A DNA stretch of 6,675 nt from an uncultured Altererythrobacter sp. Its GTDB lineage: Bacteria; Pseudomonadota; Alphaproteobacteria; Sphingomonadales; Sphingomonadaceae. The position numbers were made by a program, and so were the translations under genes. The notes under the pieces are model-generated. The model was not told the DNA's origin. It saw only the letters and a list, made by a program, of their open reading frames with translations, and searched no databases. The stretch is taken from NCBI GenBank assembly GCA_946886175.1, contig CAMPIA010000070.1, positions 1 through 6,675 of the forward strand, given 5' to 3'. This document shows, piece after piece, positions 1-6,127 of this stretch (positions are counted from its first letter, which is position 1; each line of letters starts with the position of its first letter).

Positions 1-330
1 GCCCCATTCGTCGGGCTCGACCGCTTCCTTCCAGAAATCGCCGCCCGGATCGCCGGTGAGGTGGACGTGGAGGTCGATCAGCCCGGGTGCGACGGTCTTG
101 CCCGAGAGATCGACCACTTCCACCCCGGCGGGCGCGGGCTGGATGCCCTCGGCGATCGAGACGATCCGGCCGTCGGTGACGGTGATCGTGGCAGGTCCGC
201 TCGCTTCCCCCGCCGCGTCGGCGACGACCGAACCGGCGTGGATGACGACGGTCTCGGGCGTCTGGGCGAAGGCGGGCGTGGGCGCTGCGGCGACCGCCGC
301 CGTGAACGCGAGCAGGGCTTTGATTTTCAT
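1..330 (-). CDS. Exported amidohydrolase (metal-dependent hydrolase), N-terminal part
   Basis: This gene starts at the ATG complementary to 328-330 and runs off the left edge, leaving 110 codons. Residues 1-22 form a signal peptide (MKIKALLAF..., basic start, Ala-rich core, PAFA cleavage site before Gln23), so the enzyme is predicted to be periplasmic or secreted. The mature part has the small N-terminal beta-sandwich typical of amidohydrolases, with the TDGRIVSI pattern at 52-59. It is followed by GKTVAPGLIDLHVHL (77-91), where His88 and His90 are the HxH metal ligands at the end of the first barrel strand. The remaining ligands lie outside the window. The family includes imidazolonepropionase-like enzymes and Xaa-Pro/aryl-dipeptidase-type hydrolases; the substrate cannot be read from this fragment. 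A good ribosome site (GGAGGAG, complement of 341-347) lies 10 nt upstream. The divergent S9 peptidase next door suggests, but does not prove, a role in peptide scavenging. Confidence 0.85.
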   Translation of the reverse strand, partial: MKIKALLAFTAAVAAAPTPAFAQTPETVVIHAGSVVADAAGEASGPATITVTDGRIVSIAEGIQPAPAGVEVVDLSGKTVAPGLIDLHVHLTGDPGGDFWKEAVEPDEWG

Positions 331-400
331 GTGTGGTTCTCTCCTCCGGCGCGGGTCATGCCTCCGCCCGCGTCCGGGCGCAAGAGGGGCACGCCCTGCC

Positions 401-437
401 GTTGCCCTCGCACTATGAACCTGTATGACCGGGCAAC
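401..437. repeat. 7-bp inverted repeat in the divergent control region
   Basis: GTTGCCC at 401-407 and GGGCAAC at 431-437 are perfect inverted repeats separated by 23 bp. They lie between the divergent amidohydrolase and S9 peptidase genes and overlap the candidate peptidase promoter. The spacing would put the arms about three helical turns apart (30 bp centre to centre), on the same face of the DNA, as expected of a regulator binding two half-sites. The alternative is chance in GC-rich sequence. Confidence 0.3.
402..429 (+). promoter_or_regulatory. Candidate housekeeping promoter of the S9 peptidase gene
   Basis: TTGCCC at 402-407 and TATGAC at 424-429 are separated by 16 bp and each match 4 of 6 positions of the sigma-70 -35 and -10 consensus. 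A transcript starting near 436 would have a leader of about 25 nt that contains the GGAGAAG ribosome site before the ATG at 461. The fit of promoter, leader and ribosome site makes this plausible. In GC-rich alphaproteobacteria such matches are weak evidence by themselves. Confidence 0.35.
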
Positions 438-447
438 TGGTTTCATT

Positions 448-454
448 GGAGAAG
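448..454 (+). promoter_or_regulatory. Ribosome binding site that fixes the S9 peptidase start
   Basis: GGAGAAG lies 6 nt before the ATG at 461. It supports that start over an in-frame ATG at 425, which has no ribosome site, overlaps the candidate -10 box and would add 12 residues ahead of an otherwise well-formed signal peptide. Confidence 0.7.
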
Positions 455-460
455 ACTTTC

Positions 461-2500
461 ATGACCCGCACCCTGCTTTCCGCCGCGACGCTGCTCGCTT
501 CCGTCTCGATCGTCGCCACTGCGAGCGCGCGGCCGATGACCCCGGAAGACGTGGCGAAGATGGAAAGCCTGGGCGGGCTGGCGGTCGCGCCCGACGGCAA
601 CCGCGTCGCCTTCACCAGCGCGAGCCTGCCCGACGTCACCGCGGGCGAGGACAACGGAACCACCGAACAGCAGCTCAAGCTGGCCTATGGCCCCGACAGC
701 GCGCGCCAGTTCCTGCCCGAGGGGATCGACGTTTCGGCGGTGCGCTTCTCGCCCGACGGGCGCATGGTCAGCTTCCTCTACACCGCCGAGGACGAGAAGG
801 CGGCGGTGTGGGGCATTCCGGTCGACGGCGGCGGGCACCGCAAACTGGCCGAGGTCGCGGAGGCCGACGTGCGCGGTTACGCCTGGTCGCCCGATGGAGC
901 CACGCTCTATTTGATCGCCGGCGCCGCGCCGAACGAAGCGCTCGACAAGCGCAAGGAGGCGGGCTTCAACGCGGTGGTTTACGAGGAGGAGGAACAGCTC
1001 AACCGCCTGTTCGCGGCGCAAGTCGGGGCCGATATCGATGCCGCGCCGCGGCGGATCGACGCGCCGGGCCATGTTACCGCGATCCAGATCGCGCCCGGAG
1101 GCAAGACCGCGATCGTGGAAAGCGCACCCTCGCCCCGGGTGGACGACAGCTACACTTCCAAGCGGGTGCATGCGATCGATCTGGCGAGCGGCCGGGTGAT
1201 CGAGGTGATCGAGACGCCGGGCAAGCTCGGCGATGTAGAGATTTCGCCCGACGGTCGACGAATCTCGCTGATCGCCGGCGTCGATGCCCACGATCCGGCG
1301 CCGACCACGCTCCATCTCGCCGACGTTTCGACCGGCGAATACCGCGCGCTCAACGCGGGCGCGCCCGAGGCCGCCACCGACGCCGAGTTCCTGCCCGACG
1401 GGCGGCTCGCGGCGATTGTCGATATCGGCACCAGGAGCGTGCTGCGCATCTATTCGGCCGAGGGGGCGATGCTCGAGGAATACGATCCGGGCGCGCTGAT
1501 CCTGAGCGATCTCGAGGTCGGCGGCGAGACGATCGCAGTCGAGGCGCATTCGCCCGCTCACCCGCCCGAGCTGTTCGTGGTGACCGACGGGCAGTTCACC
1601 CGCTGGACGCGGCACAACCCGTGGCTGGCCGATATCGACATGGGCGAGCAGCGCGTGTTTACTTATGCCGCGCGCGACGGCCAGCAAATCGAGGGCGTGC
1701 TGATCGAGCCGGCGGACGGCGTCCCGCGCGGCGGCGCGCCGGTGATCTTCGACGTCCACGGCGGGCCCGAAGCGCACGAATCGAATGGCTGGCAAACCTA
1801 TTACAGCTCGCCCGGCCAGGTCGCCGCGGGCCAGGGCTACGCGGTGTTCATTCCCAACTACCGCGGCTCGACCGGCTACGGCACGGCGTTCTCCAAGCAG
1901 CACCAGGGCGACTACGCGGGCAAGGAATTCGACGACCTGGTGGACGGCAAGCGCGCGCTGGTGGAGGCGGGCGTGGCCGATCCCGACCGCGTGGGCATCA
2001 CCGGCGGTTCCTATGGCGGCTTCGCGACCGCCTGGGGCTCGACCTACTATTCGCAGGAATTCGCCGCCGGGGTGATGTTCGTCGGCATCTCCAACAATAT
2101 CAGCAAGTTCGGCACGACCGACATTCCCAACGAGATGTACCTGGTGCACGAGCGCAAGTGGCCGTGGGAAGAATGGGATCACCTGCTCGAACGCAGCCCG
2201 ATCTATCACGTCGACAAGGCCGAAACCCCGCTGCTGATCATGCACGGCGAGGAGGACACGCGCGTCTCACCCACCCAGAGCTACGAGCTCTACCGCCACA
2301 TCAGCGTGAGGAAGCCCGAGACGCCGGTGCGGCTGGTGCTCTATCCGGGCGAAGGCCACGGCAATGCGAGGGCCGCCGCGCGCTACGACTACAACGTGCG
2401 CATGATGCGCTGGTTCGATACCTACCTGAAAACCGGCGACCGCGACGCTCCGCTGCCCCCGCCCCGGCCCGAGCTGAAAATCGAACCGACGGTGGATTGA
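461..2500 (+). CDS. Exported S9-family serine peptidase (dipeptidyl/acylaminoacyl peptidase type)
   Basis: This 679-residue protein begins with a signal peptide (MTRTLLSAATLLASVSIVAT, then ASA before Arg24), so it should act in the periplasm on short peptides. Residues of about 40-400 form a beta-propeller with repeated PDG motifs at 44-46, 98-100 (FSPDG), 144-146 (WSPDG), 263-265 (ISPDG) and 312-314. Residues of about 415-665 are the alpha/beta-hydrolase domain: HGGP at 433-436 for the oxyanion hole, GGSYGG with nucleophile Ser517, HGEEDTRV with Asp599, and GEGHG with His633. The catalytic triad is therefore complete, and the length suits the DPP/acylaminoacyl peptidase branch of clan SC. 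The C-terminus ends in a Pro-rich tail. Whether it is a dipeptidyl-peptidase or an acylaminoacyl peptidase cannot be decided from sequence alone. The start is set by GGAGAAG 6 nt upstream, and transcription probably ends at the hairpin just after the stop codon. Confidence 0.95.
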   Translation: MTRTLLSAATLLASVSIVATASARPMTPEDVAKMESLGGLAVAPDGNRVAFTSASLPDVTAGEDNGTTEQQLKLAYGPDSARQFLPEGIDVSAVRFSPDGRMVSFLYTAEDEKAAVWGIPVDGGGHRKLAEVAEADVRGYAWSPDGATLYLIAGAAPNEALDKRKEAGFNAVVYEEEEQLNRLFAAQVGADIDAAPRRIDAPGHVTAIQIAPGGKTAIVESAPSPRVDDSYTSKRVHAIDLASGRVIEVIETPGKLGDVEISPDGRRISLIAGVDAHDPAPTTLHLADVSTGEYRALNAGAPEAATDAEFLPDGRLAAIVDIGTRSVLRIYSAEGAMLEEYDPGALILSDLEVGGETIAVEAHSPAHPPELFVVTDGQFTRWTRHNPWLADIDMGEQRVFTYAARDGQQIEGVLIEPADGVPRGGAPVIFDVHGGPEAHESNGWQTYYSSPGQVAAGQGYAVFIPNYRGSTGYGTAFSKQHQGDYAGKEFDDLVDGKRALVEAGVADPDRVGITGGSYGGFATAWGSTYYSQEFAAGVMFVGISNNISKFGTTDIPNEMYLVHERKWPWEEWDHLLERSPIYHVDKAETPLLIMHGEEDTRVSPTQSYELYRHISVRKPETPVRLVLYPGEGHGNARAAARYDYNVRMMRWFDTYLKTGDRDAPLPPPRPELKIEPTVD

Positions 2501-2505
2501 GTTCG

Positions 2506-2535
2506 CAAGGGGCGCGGCGTGTTTCGCGCCCCTTG
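2506..2535. terminator. Bidirectional hairpin between convergent genes
   Basis: CAAGGGGCGCG (2506-2516) and CGCGCCCCTTG (2525-2535) form a perfect 11-bp stem with an 8-nt loop. The stem starts 5 nt after the peptidase stop codon and lies 8 nt from the stop codon of the convergent mipA-like gene, so it can serve both transcripts. Neither side has a clear T tract, so it may act as a transcript-end stabiliser or pause site as well as, or instead of, a classical intrinsic terminator. Confidence 0.75.
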
Positions 2536-2543
2536 ATCACAGC

Positions 2544-3416
2544 TCAGAACGTGTAGCCGATGCCGATTGCGGTGAACCACTGGTCCGCATCGCCCCGAAT
2601 GCTGGTGTAGGGCGAATCTTCGGCGTCGTTCAGCATGCGCGAATAGCCGCCCAGGCCGACCAGCGCGAAGCCGCCGTTCTCGAGATTGCCGTCGAGGTCG
2701 AGAGCCAGCAGCACTGTCGCGCCCGCCTTGGTGAAGCCGCCCTCCGCCTGGTAGAGCGGCAGCCCGCTGGCGAGGCTCTGCGCGGGGCTGACCGAATAGT
2801 AGTAATCGGCGTAATCGCCATCGGCATGCTCGGCGCTGAGCGTCAGCGCGGTGGCCATGCCACGGCTCAGCGGGGTGAAGTAGGACACGCTCGGGTCGAC
2901 CACCATGCCTTCGTGCGCGCCGGCGACGTCCCACCGCGCATCGACGGTGAACGAGAGGCTGTCGTAGGGATTGAGCAGGCCGGGGATGCTGACGCCCGCG
3001 GCTGGCCCGATCTCGAACGCGCGGTCGAGCTCGCCCGCGGCCTCGACCACCGGGTCCTCGATCTGATCGGCGCGATTGGAGCGCAGGCGTGCGGCCACGC
3101 CGAAGTCGAACCCGACGCCATCCTCCGGATCCTTGACGAAATCGAGCGCGATGCCCGCCGGGCGCGGGTTGATCCCGATCGGGCCGATCTGCCCCTGAAT
3201 CAGCGGCGCCGGAAACAACACGTAGTCGTCCGACCCGTCGTAGCTCGGGCCGTAGCCGACGCCTGCGCCGAGGCTGACCCAGTCGCCTTCGTAAACGGAG
3301 GGCGAATCCTCGACCTCGTCGGCCGGGCCGGCGACGGTGGTGTCCTCCTGCGCCAGCGCAGGCGTAATGGCGGCCGCGGCGAACGCGGCGCCGGCGACCA
3401 GAAGAGCTTTTCTCAT
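2544..3416 (-). CDS. MipA/OmpV-like outer-membrane protein
   Basis: This 290-residue protein has a signal peptide (MRKALLVAGAAFAAAAIT..., cleavage after PALA at residue 22), an acidic linker, and then a beta-barrel. Visible barrel features are WVSLGAGVGYGPSYDGSDDY near the start of the mature domain, alternating hydrophobic strands throughout, PRPAGIAL, FDFGVAARL and LSFTVDARW. The final strand ends in GIGYTF, with the terminal Phe that the BAM machinery recognises. The SLGAGVGYGPSYDGSDDY region and the length fit the MipA/OmpV family. Family members have been linked to murein-synthesis scaffolding (E. coli MipA) and to outer-membrane porin-like or antigenic roles, so a precise function is not assigned. 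The start is supported by the signal peptide; AGGGA (complement of 3429-3433) lies 12 nt upstream, which is somewhat far. A match to the EcfG promoter consensus precedes it, suggesting induction in the general stress response. Confidence 0.88.
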   Translation of the reverse strand: MRKALLVAGAAFAAAAITPALAQEDTTVAGPADEVEDSPSVYEGDWVSLGAGVGYGPSYDGSDDYVLFPAPLIQGQIGPIGINPRPAGIALDFVKDPEDGVGFDFGVAARLRSNRADQIEDPVVEAAGELDRAFEIGPAAGVSIPGLLNPYDSLSFTVDARWDVAGAHEGMVVDPSVSYFTPLSRGMATALTLSAEHADGDYADYYYSVSPAQSLASGLPLYQAEGGFTKAGATVLLALDLDGNLENGGFALVGLGGYSRMLNDAEDSPYTSIRGDADQWFTAIGIGYTF

Positions 3417-3449
3417 GTCCCGTGCAAATCCCTGTTATTTCGGGCCTTC

Positions 3450-3475
3450 AAACGCTTGGCGCGGCCGCGTGTTCC
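3450..3475 (-). promoter_or_regulatory. EcfG (general stress sigma factor) type promoter for the mipA-like gene
   Basis: Read on the minus strand, GGAAC (complement of 3471-3475) is followed after exactly 16 bp by CGTTT (complement of 3450-3454). The known alphaproteobacterial EcfG/SigT consensus is GGAAC-N16/17-CGTT, so both boxes and the spacer match fully. A transcript would start near 3443-3445 and give a leader of roughly 28 nt before the mipA-like ATG. The element lies entirely in the 65-bp gap after the DUF2585 stop codon. The spacer contains the palindrome CGCGGCCGCG (3460-3469). Its activity is inferred, not shown. Confidence 0.65.
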
Positions 3476-3481
3476 TGCCGC

Positions 3482-4072
3482 TCAGCCCATACCCTGCCAC
3501 TGGCGCACCGCCTCGATCGGCCAGAACAGCATCAGCACGTTCAATGCCAGATTGTCGCGGATCGCCCAAGCGGTGAAAGCCTCGAAGAACAGCGCGATGG
3601 CCACGCTCGCCTGCCACGGAATACGCGCGGCGACGAGGAAGCCCGCGATCATCCAGCCGATATCGGCGAGCGAGTTGACCATGCTGTCGCCGGCATAGCC
3701 CCAGCTGATCGTCACCTCGCGGTAGCGGTCGATTATCATCGGGGTGTTCTCGGCGATCTCCCACGCGGCCTCGACCACGACCGCGATCGGCAGCGCCCAA
3801 CGCGCCGGCGCGCCGCCGAACAGGCGCCACTTGTCCCACAAGAGCCAGGCGAGGAAGAACATGATCAGCCCGTGGGTGAAATGGCTCGGGCTGTACCAGT
3901 CGGTCAGGTGCTGGCTGTTCTCGCTCGATTGCACCACGCCGTGCCACAGCTTCACCGTGCCGCAGGCGCAGATCGGCGGGCGGTCCATCGCGAAGAGGAT
4001 CGCCGCGCTGGCGAGAAACACGACCACGGTGGCGACGGTCGCCTTGCGGTGCGGCAGGAGCGAGAGCTGCAT
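3482..4072 (-). CDS. DUF2585 (UPF0314) multi-pass membrane protein of unknown function
   Basis: This 196-residue protein is hydrophobic, with likely membrane segments at about 12-29, 64-79, 92-106, 134-150 and 156-172, and perhaps a sixth at 175-186. It carries the family signature after the first segment: CACGTVKLWHGVVQSSENSQ at 35-54, followed by DWYSPSHFTHG at 58-68. Later blocks are WEIAENTP (104-111), RYR (116-118) and GYAGDSMVNSLAD (125-137). These conserved polar residues (Cys35 and Cys37, Glu51, His55, His64, His67, Glu101, Glu105, Glu108, Asp129, Asp137) cluster next to membrane segments. The length agrees with the family, which occurs mainly in alphaproteobacteria and has no established function. 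The ribosome site is weak (AGGCGG just before the ATG). It lies on the same strand as the mipA-like gene, 65 bp upstream of it, and may be partly co-transcribed with it. It is divergent from the DUF2059-like gene. Confidence 0.85.
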   Translation of the reverse strand: MQLSLLPHRKATVATVVVFLASAAILFAMDRPPICACGTVKLWHGVVQSSENSQHLTDWYSPSHFTHGLIMFFLAWLLWDKWRLFGGAPARWALPIAVVVEAAWEIAENTPMIIDRYREVTISWGYAGDSMVNSLADIGWMIAGFLVAARIPWQASVAIALFFEAFTAWAIRDNLALNVLMLFWPIEAVRQWQGMG

Positions 4073-4078
4073 TGCCGC

Positions 4079-4107
4079 CTTGTGCCACAGCGCGCGGCGC
4101 GCACAAG
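4079..4107. repeat. 7-bp inverted repeat in the DUF2585/DUF2059 divergent gap
   Basis: CTTGTGC (4079-4085) and GCACAAG (4101-4107) are perfect inverted repeats 15 bp apart. The interval also contains GCGCGC-G-GCGCGC (4090-4102). The element sits in the 74-bp gap between divergent starts, right in front of the DUF2585 ATG, so it could be an operator or a hairpin in the DUF2585 leader. Neither role is demonstrated. Confidence 0.3.
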
Positions 4108-4146
4108 CCGATTGCCGCCACGGAACCCGCGTTGTAAATCCGCGCG

Positions 4147-4893
4147 ATGCCGATCCGTTCGCTGGCCGCCGCGGCCGCCCTCGCCCTCCTCGCCCCCGCT
4201 CCGCTACTGGCCCAGGACGCCCCGCCCGCGGCCGAGCAAGGCGATGCCCAGCTTGCCCTCGCGGCGGTGCTGACCGGCGAAGACTTCGTCGCCGAGATGT
4301 TTCGCCAGTCGATCGACATCGGGTTCGAAGGCGCGCTGCGCGGCGACCACGAGATGAGCCAGATCGAAACCGCGTGCCCCGGGCTGATCGCGGCGATGAG
4401 CGCGGCGGTCGAACCGATCATGTGGCCCGCGCACCGGCGCGACTACGCCGATTATCGCGGCAAGCTGCACGCGCTGTTCGAAAGCGAGCTGAGCGACGAG
4501 CATGCGCGCGGCGCGGCGCAATTCTTCGCATCGGCGCTCGGCCAGCGGTTCATGACCGCGACGGCGAGCGAGATGAGCATCGATATGGCGCTCGGCGAGC
4601 TTGCCACGGGCGAGGCCGCGCACGTCTCGGCCGAGGCGCTGGCGGCCGACAATCTCGAATCCGCCAGCCGCGGGATCATGGCGCTCGAACCCGCCGATCG
4701 GCTGGAGATCACCACCATCTTCGCCTCCAGCGACTGGGCGCCCGAATTCACGCGCATCGAGCCGCAGATCGCCGCGTTGCAGCTCGCGATGGCCAACACC
4801 GACTTCACGCCCGAGGAGGGGGCCGCGATGGACGCGGCGATCGACGGGGTGATCGAGCAGAGCTTCGCCGCCTGCTTCCCGGACGAAGAATGA
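4147..4893 (+). CDS. Secreted DUF2059-like protein
   Basis: This is a 248-residue protein with a signal peptide at 1-23 (MPIRSLAAAAALALLAPAPL, then LAQ), so it is predicted to be periplasmic. The mature part is Ala-rich and predicted to be mostly helical. Residues of about 112-136 (ESELSDEHARGAAQFFASALGQRF) resemble the core of DUF2059 (a Glu/Leu-rich helix, then FF/FY-S-x-x-G-Q/K), a family of unknown function. The rest is more divergent, so the assignment is moderate. Cys77 and Cys243 could form a disulfide. The start is forced: an in-frame TAA at 4135-4137 lies 12 nt upstream and the signal peptide needs this Met, yet there is no Shine-Dalgarno sequence. crtY follows 52 bp downstream on the same strand, but no functional link to carotenoids is known. 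Confidence 0.7.
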   Translation: MPIRSLAAAAALALLAPAPLLAQDAPPAAEQGDAQLALAAVLTGEDFVAEMFRQSIDIGFEGALRGDHEMSQIETACPGLIAAMSAAVEPIMWPAHRRDYADYRGKLHALFESELSDEHARGAAQFFASALGQRFMTATASEMSIDMALGELATGEAAHVSAEALAADNLESASRGIMALEPADRLEITTIFASSDWAPEFTRIEPQIAALQLAMANTDFTPEEGAAMDAAIDGVIEQSFAACFPDEE

Positions 4894-4945
4894 CCGCCGC
4901 ACGGGCGATTGCCCGCTCCGGCGTTAGAGCCTACCCGTCGCGGCC

Positions 4946-6127
4946 ATGAGCGCGCGCAGGGTGGATATCGCGATTGTGGGCGGCGGGCTTGCCGGGGGGC
5001 TGATCGCGCTGGCGCTGCACCGGCGCGACCCGGCCATGCCGATCGCGCTGGTCGAACAGGGCGACGCGCTCGGCGGCAACCATCGGTGGTCGTGGTTCGC
5101 GAGCGACCTCGACGCCGACGGCGCGGCGCTGCTCGGCCGCTTCCGCAAGACCGCGTGGGACGGCTACGAGGTGCGCTTCCCCGCCTATCGCCGCAAGCTC
5201 GGCACCCGCTACAATTCGCTCGCCTCGACCGAGTTCGACGCGGGATTGCGGCGCGAACTGCCACCCGAAGCGATCGTGACCGGGCGCGCGGTCGCGGCGC
5301 TCGACGCGGGCGGGGTGACGATGGGTGACGGGGAGCGGATCGCGGCGCGTGCGGTGATCGACTGCCGCGGCTTTGCGGGGAGCGCCCACCTCACCGGCGG
5401 ATGGCAGGTGTTCATGGGCCGCCACTTGCGCACCGCGCGCCCGCACGGGATCGAGCGCCCCGTCATCATGGACGCGACCGTCGAGCAGCTCGGCGGCTAC
5501 CGCTTCGTCTACGTCCTGCCGTTGGGCGCGGACGAGCTGTTCGTCGAGGATACCTATTACCAGGACCAGCCCGCGCTCGACCGCGGCGCGCTGTCCGCGC
5601 GGATCGACCGCTATTGCCGGCAGCACGGGTTCGAGGGCGAAATCCTCGGCGGCGAAACCGGGGTGCTGCCGGTGGTGACCGGCGGCGACTTCGGGGCGTG
5701 GCAGCGCGAGATCGCGACCGACAGCGTGGCGCGCGCGGGGGCGCGCGGCGGGTTCCTCCATCCGCTGACCAGCTACACCCTGCCCTTCGCGGTCGAGACC
5801 GCGCTGGCGGTGGCGGCCGAGGCCGCGCTGCCCGGCGATCAGCTCGCGGCCCTGCTCGAAGCGCGCGGACGGCGGCTGTGGAGCCGCACGCGCTTCTATC
5901 GCCGGCTGGGAGCGATGCTGTTCGGCGCCGCCGAACCGGCAGAGCGCTACCGCATTTTCGAACGCTTCTACCGCCTCGACGAAAGGCTGATCGAACGGTT
6001 CTACGCCGCGCGCCCGACGCTGGCGGACAAGGCGCGCGTGCTCACCGGCCGGCCGCCGGTTCCGGTGACGCGCGCGCTGGCCGCGCTTGCGCGCGCGGGT
6101 GCGCCGTTGCAGGGTCCACGCCAATGA
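4946..6127 (+). CDS. crtY: Lycopene beta-cyclase
   Basis: This 393-residue FAD-dependent enzyme is predicted to convert lycopene to beta-carotene at the membrane surface. An N-terminal Rossmann motif (IVGGGLAGG, 10-18) with Glu37 at the end of the second strand binds FAD. The CrtY signatures are GGNHRWSWF (43-51; NHTWSF in relatives), YRFVYVLPLGADELFVEDTYY (185-205), ATDSVARAG, and GGFLHPLTSYTLP (268-280). ERYRIFERFYRLDERLIERFY near the C-terminus is also typical. Glu201 in FVEDTYY corresponds to the glutamate proposed as the acid-base residue in Pantoea CrtY. The length matches the family. An in-frame TAG at 4925-4927 limits upstream starts; there is no clear ribosome site. The stop codon overlaps the crtI start (ATGA), so the two are translationally coupled and form the beginning of a carotenoid operon. 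Confidence 0.95.
   Translation: MSARRVDIAIVGGGLAGGLIALALHRRDPAMPIALVEQGDALGGNHRWSWFASDLDADGAALLGRFRKTAWDGYEVRFPAYRRKLGTRYNSLASTEFDAGLRRELPPEAIVTGRAVAALDAGGVTMGDGERIAARAVIDCRGFAGSAHLTGGWQVFMGRHLRTARPHGIERPVIMDATVEQLGGYRFVYVLPLGADELFVEDTYYQDQPALDRGALSARIDRYCRQHGFEGEILGGETGVLPVVTGGDFGAWQREIATDSVARAGARGGFLHPLTSYTLPFAVETALAVAAEAALPGDQLAALLEARGRRLWSRTRFYRRLGAMLFGAAEPAERYRIFERFYRLDERLIERFYAARPTLADKARVLTGRPPVPVTRALAALARAGAPLQGPRQ
6111..6114 (+). promoter_or_regulatory. Ribosome binding site of crtI inside crtY
   Basis: AGGG lies 9 nt before the ATG at 6124, within the last codons of crtY. Together with the ATGA overlap it supports this start, even though it gives CrtI a longer N-terminus than usual. 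Confidence 0.5.

Noticed and set aside
365..380. CGCCCG-CGTC-CGGGCG hairpin in the divergent region
   Set aside because: Short stem in very GC-rich sequence with no supporting context.
425..460. Earlier ATG for the S9 peptidase at 425
   Set aside because: It has no ribosome site, overlaps a candidate -10 box and would place 12 residues including Glu and Lys ahead of a complete signal peptide.
443..2245. 600-codon open frame antisense to the peptidase
   Set aside because: Antisense shadow of a GC-rich gene; no recognisable motif, and the peptidase frame has a complete catalytic triad.
61..2556. Long open frame on the plus strand overlapping the amidohydrolase and the peptidase
   Set aside because: It is a frame shadow in GC-rich DNA: its translation is Arg/Gly/Ala-rich without any domain, while the overlapping frames encode clear families.
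4122..4133. GGAAC and CGTT in front of the DUF2059-like gene, resembling an EcfG promoter
   Set aside because: The two boxes are only 3 bp apart instead of 16-17, so they cannot form that promoter.
2826..4421. Long open frames overlapping mipA, DUF2585 and the divergent gap (2826-3698 plus, 3422-4273 plus, 3435-4421 minus)
   Set aside because: They cross real gene boundaries and intergenic signals and lack domain content; the real genes have signal peptides or family signatures.
4902..4915. CGGGC-GATT-GCCCG hairpin between the DUF2059-like gene and crtY
   Set aside because: The stem is only 5 bp, with no T tract; such short GC stems are common by chance here, so it is not called a terminator.
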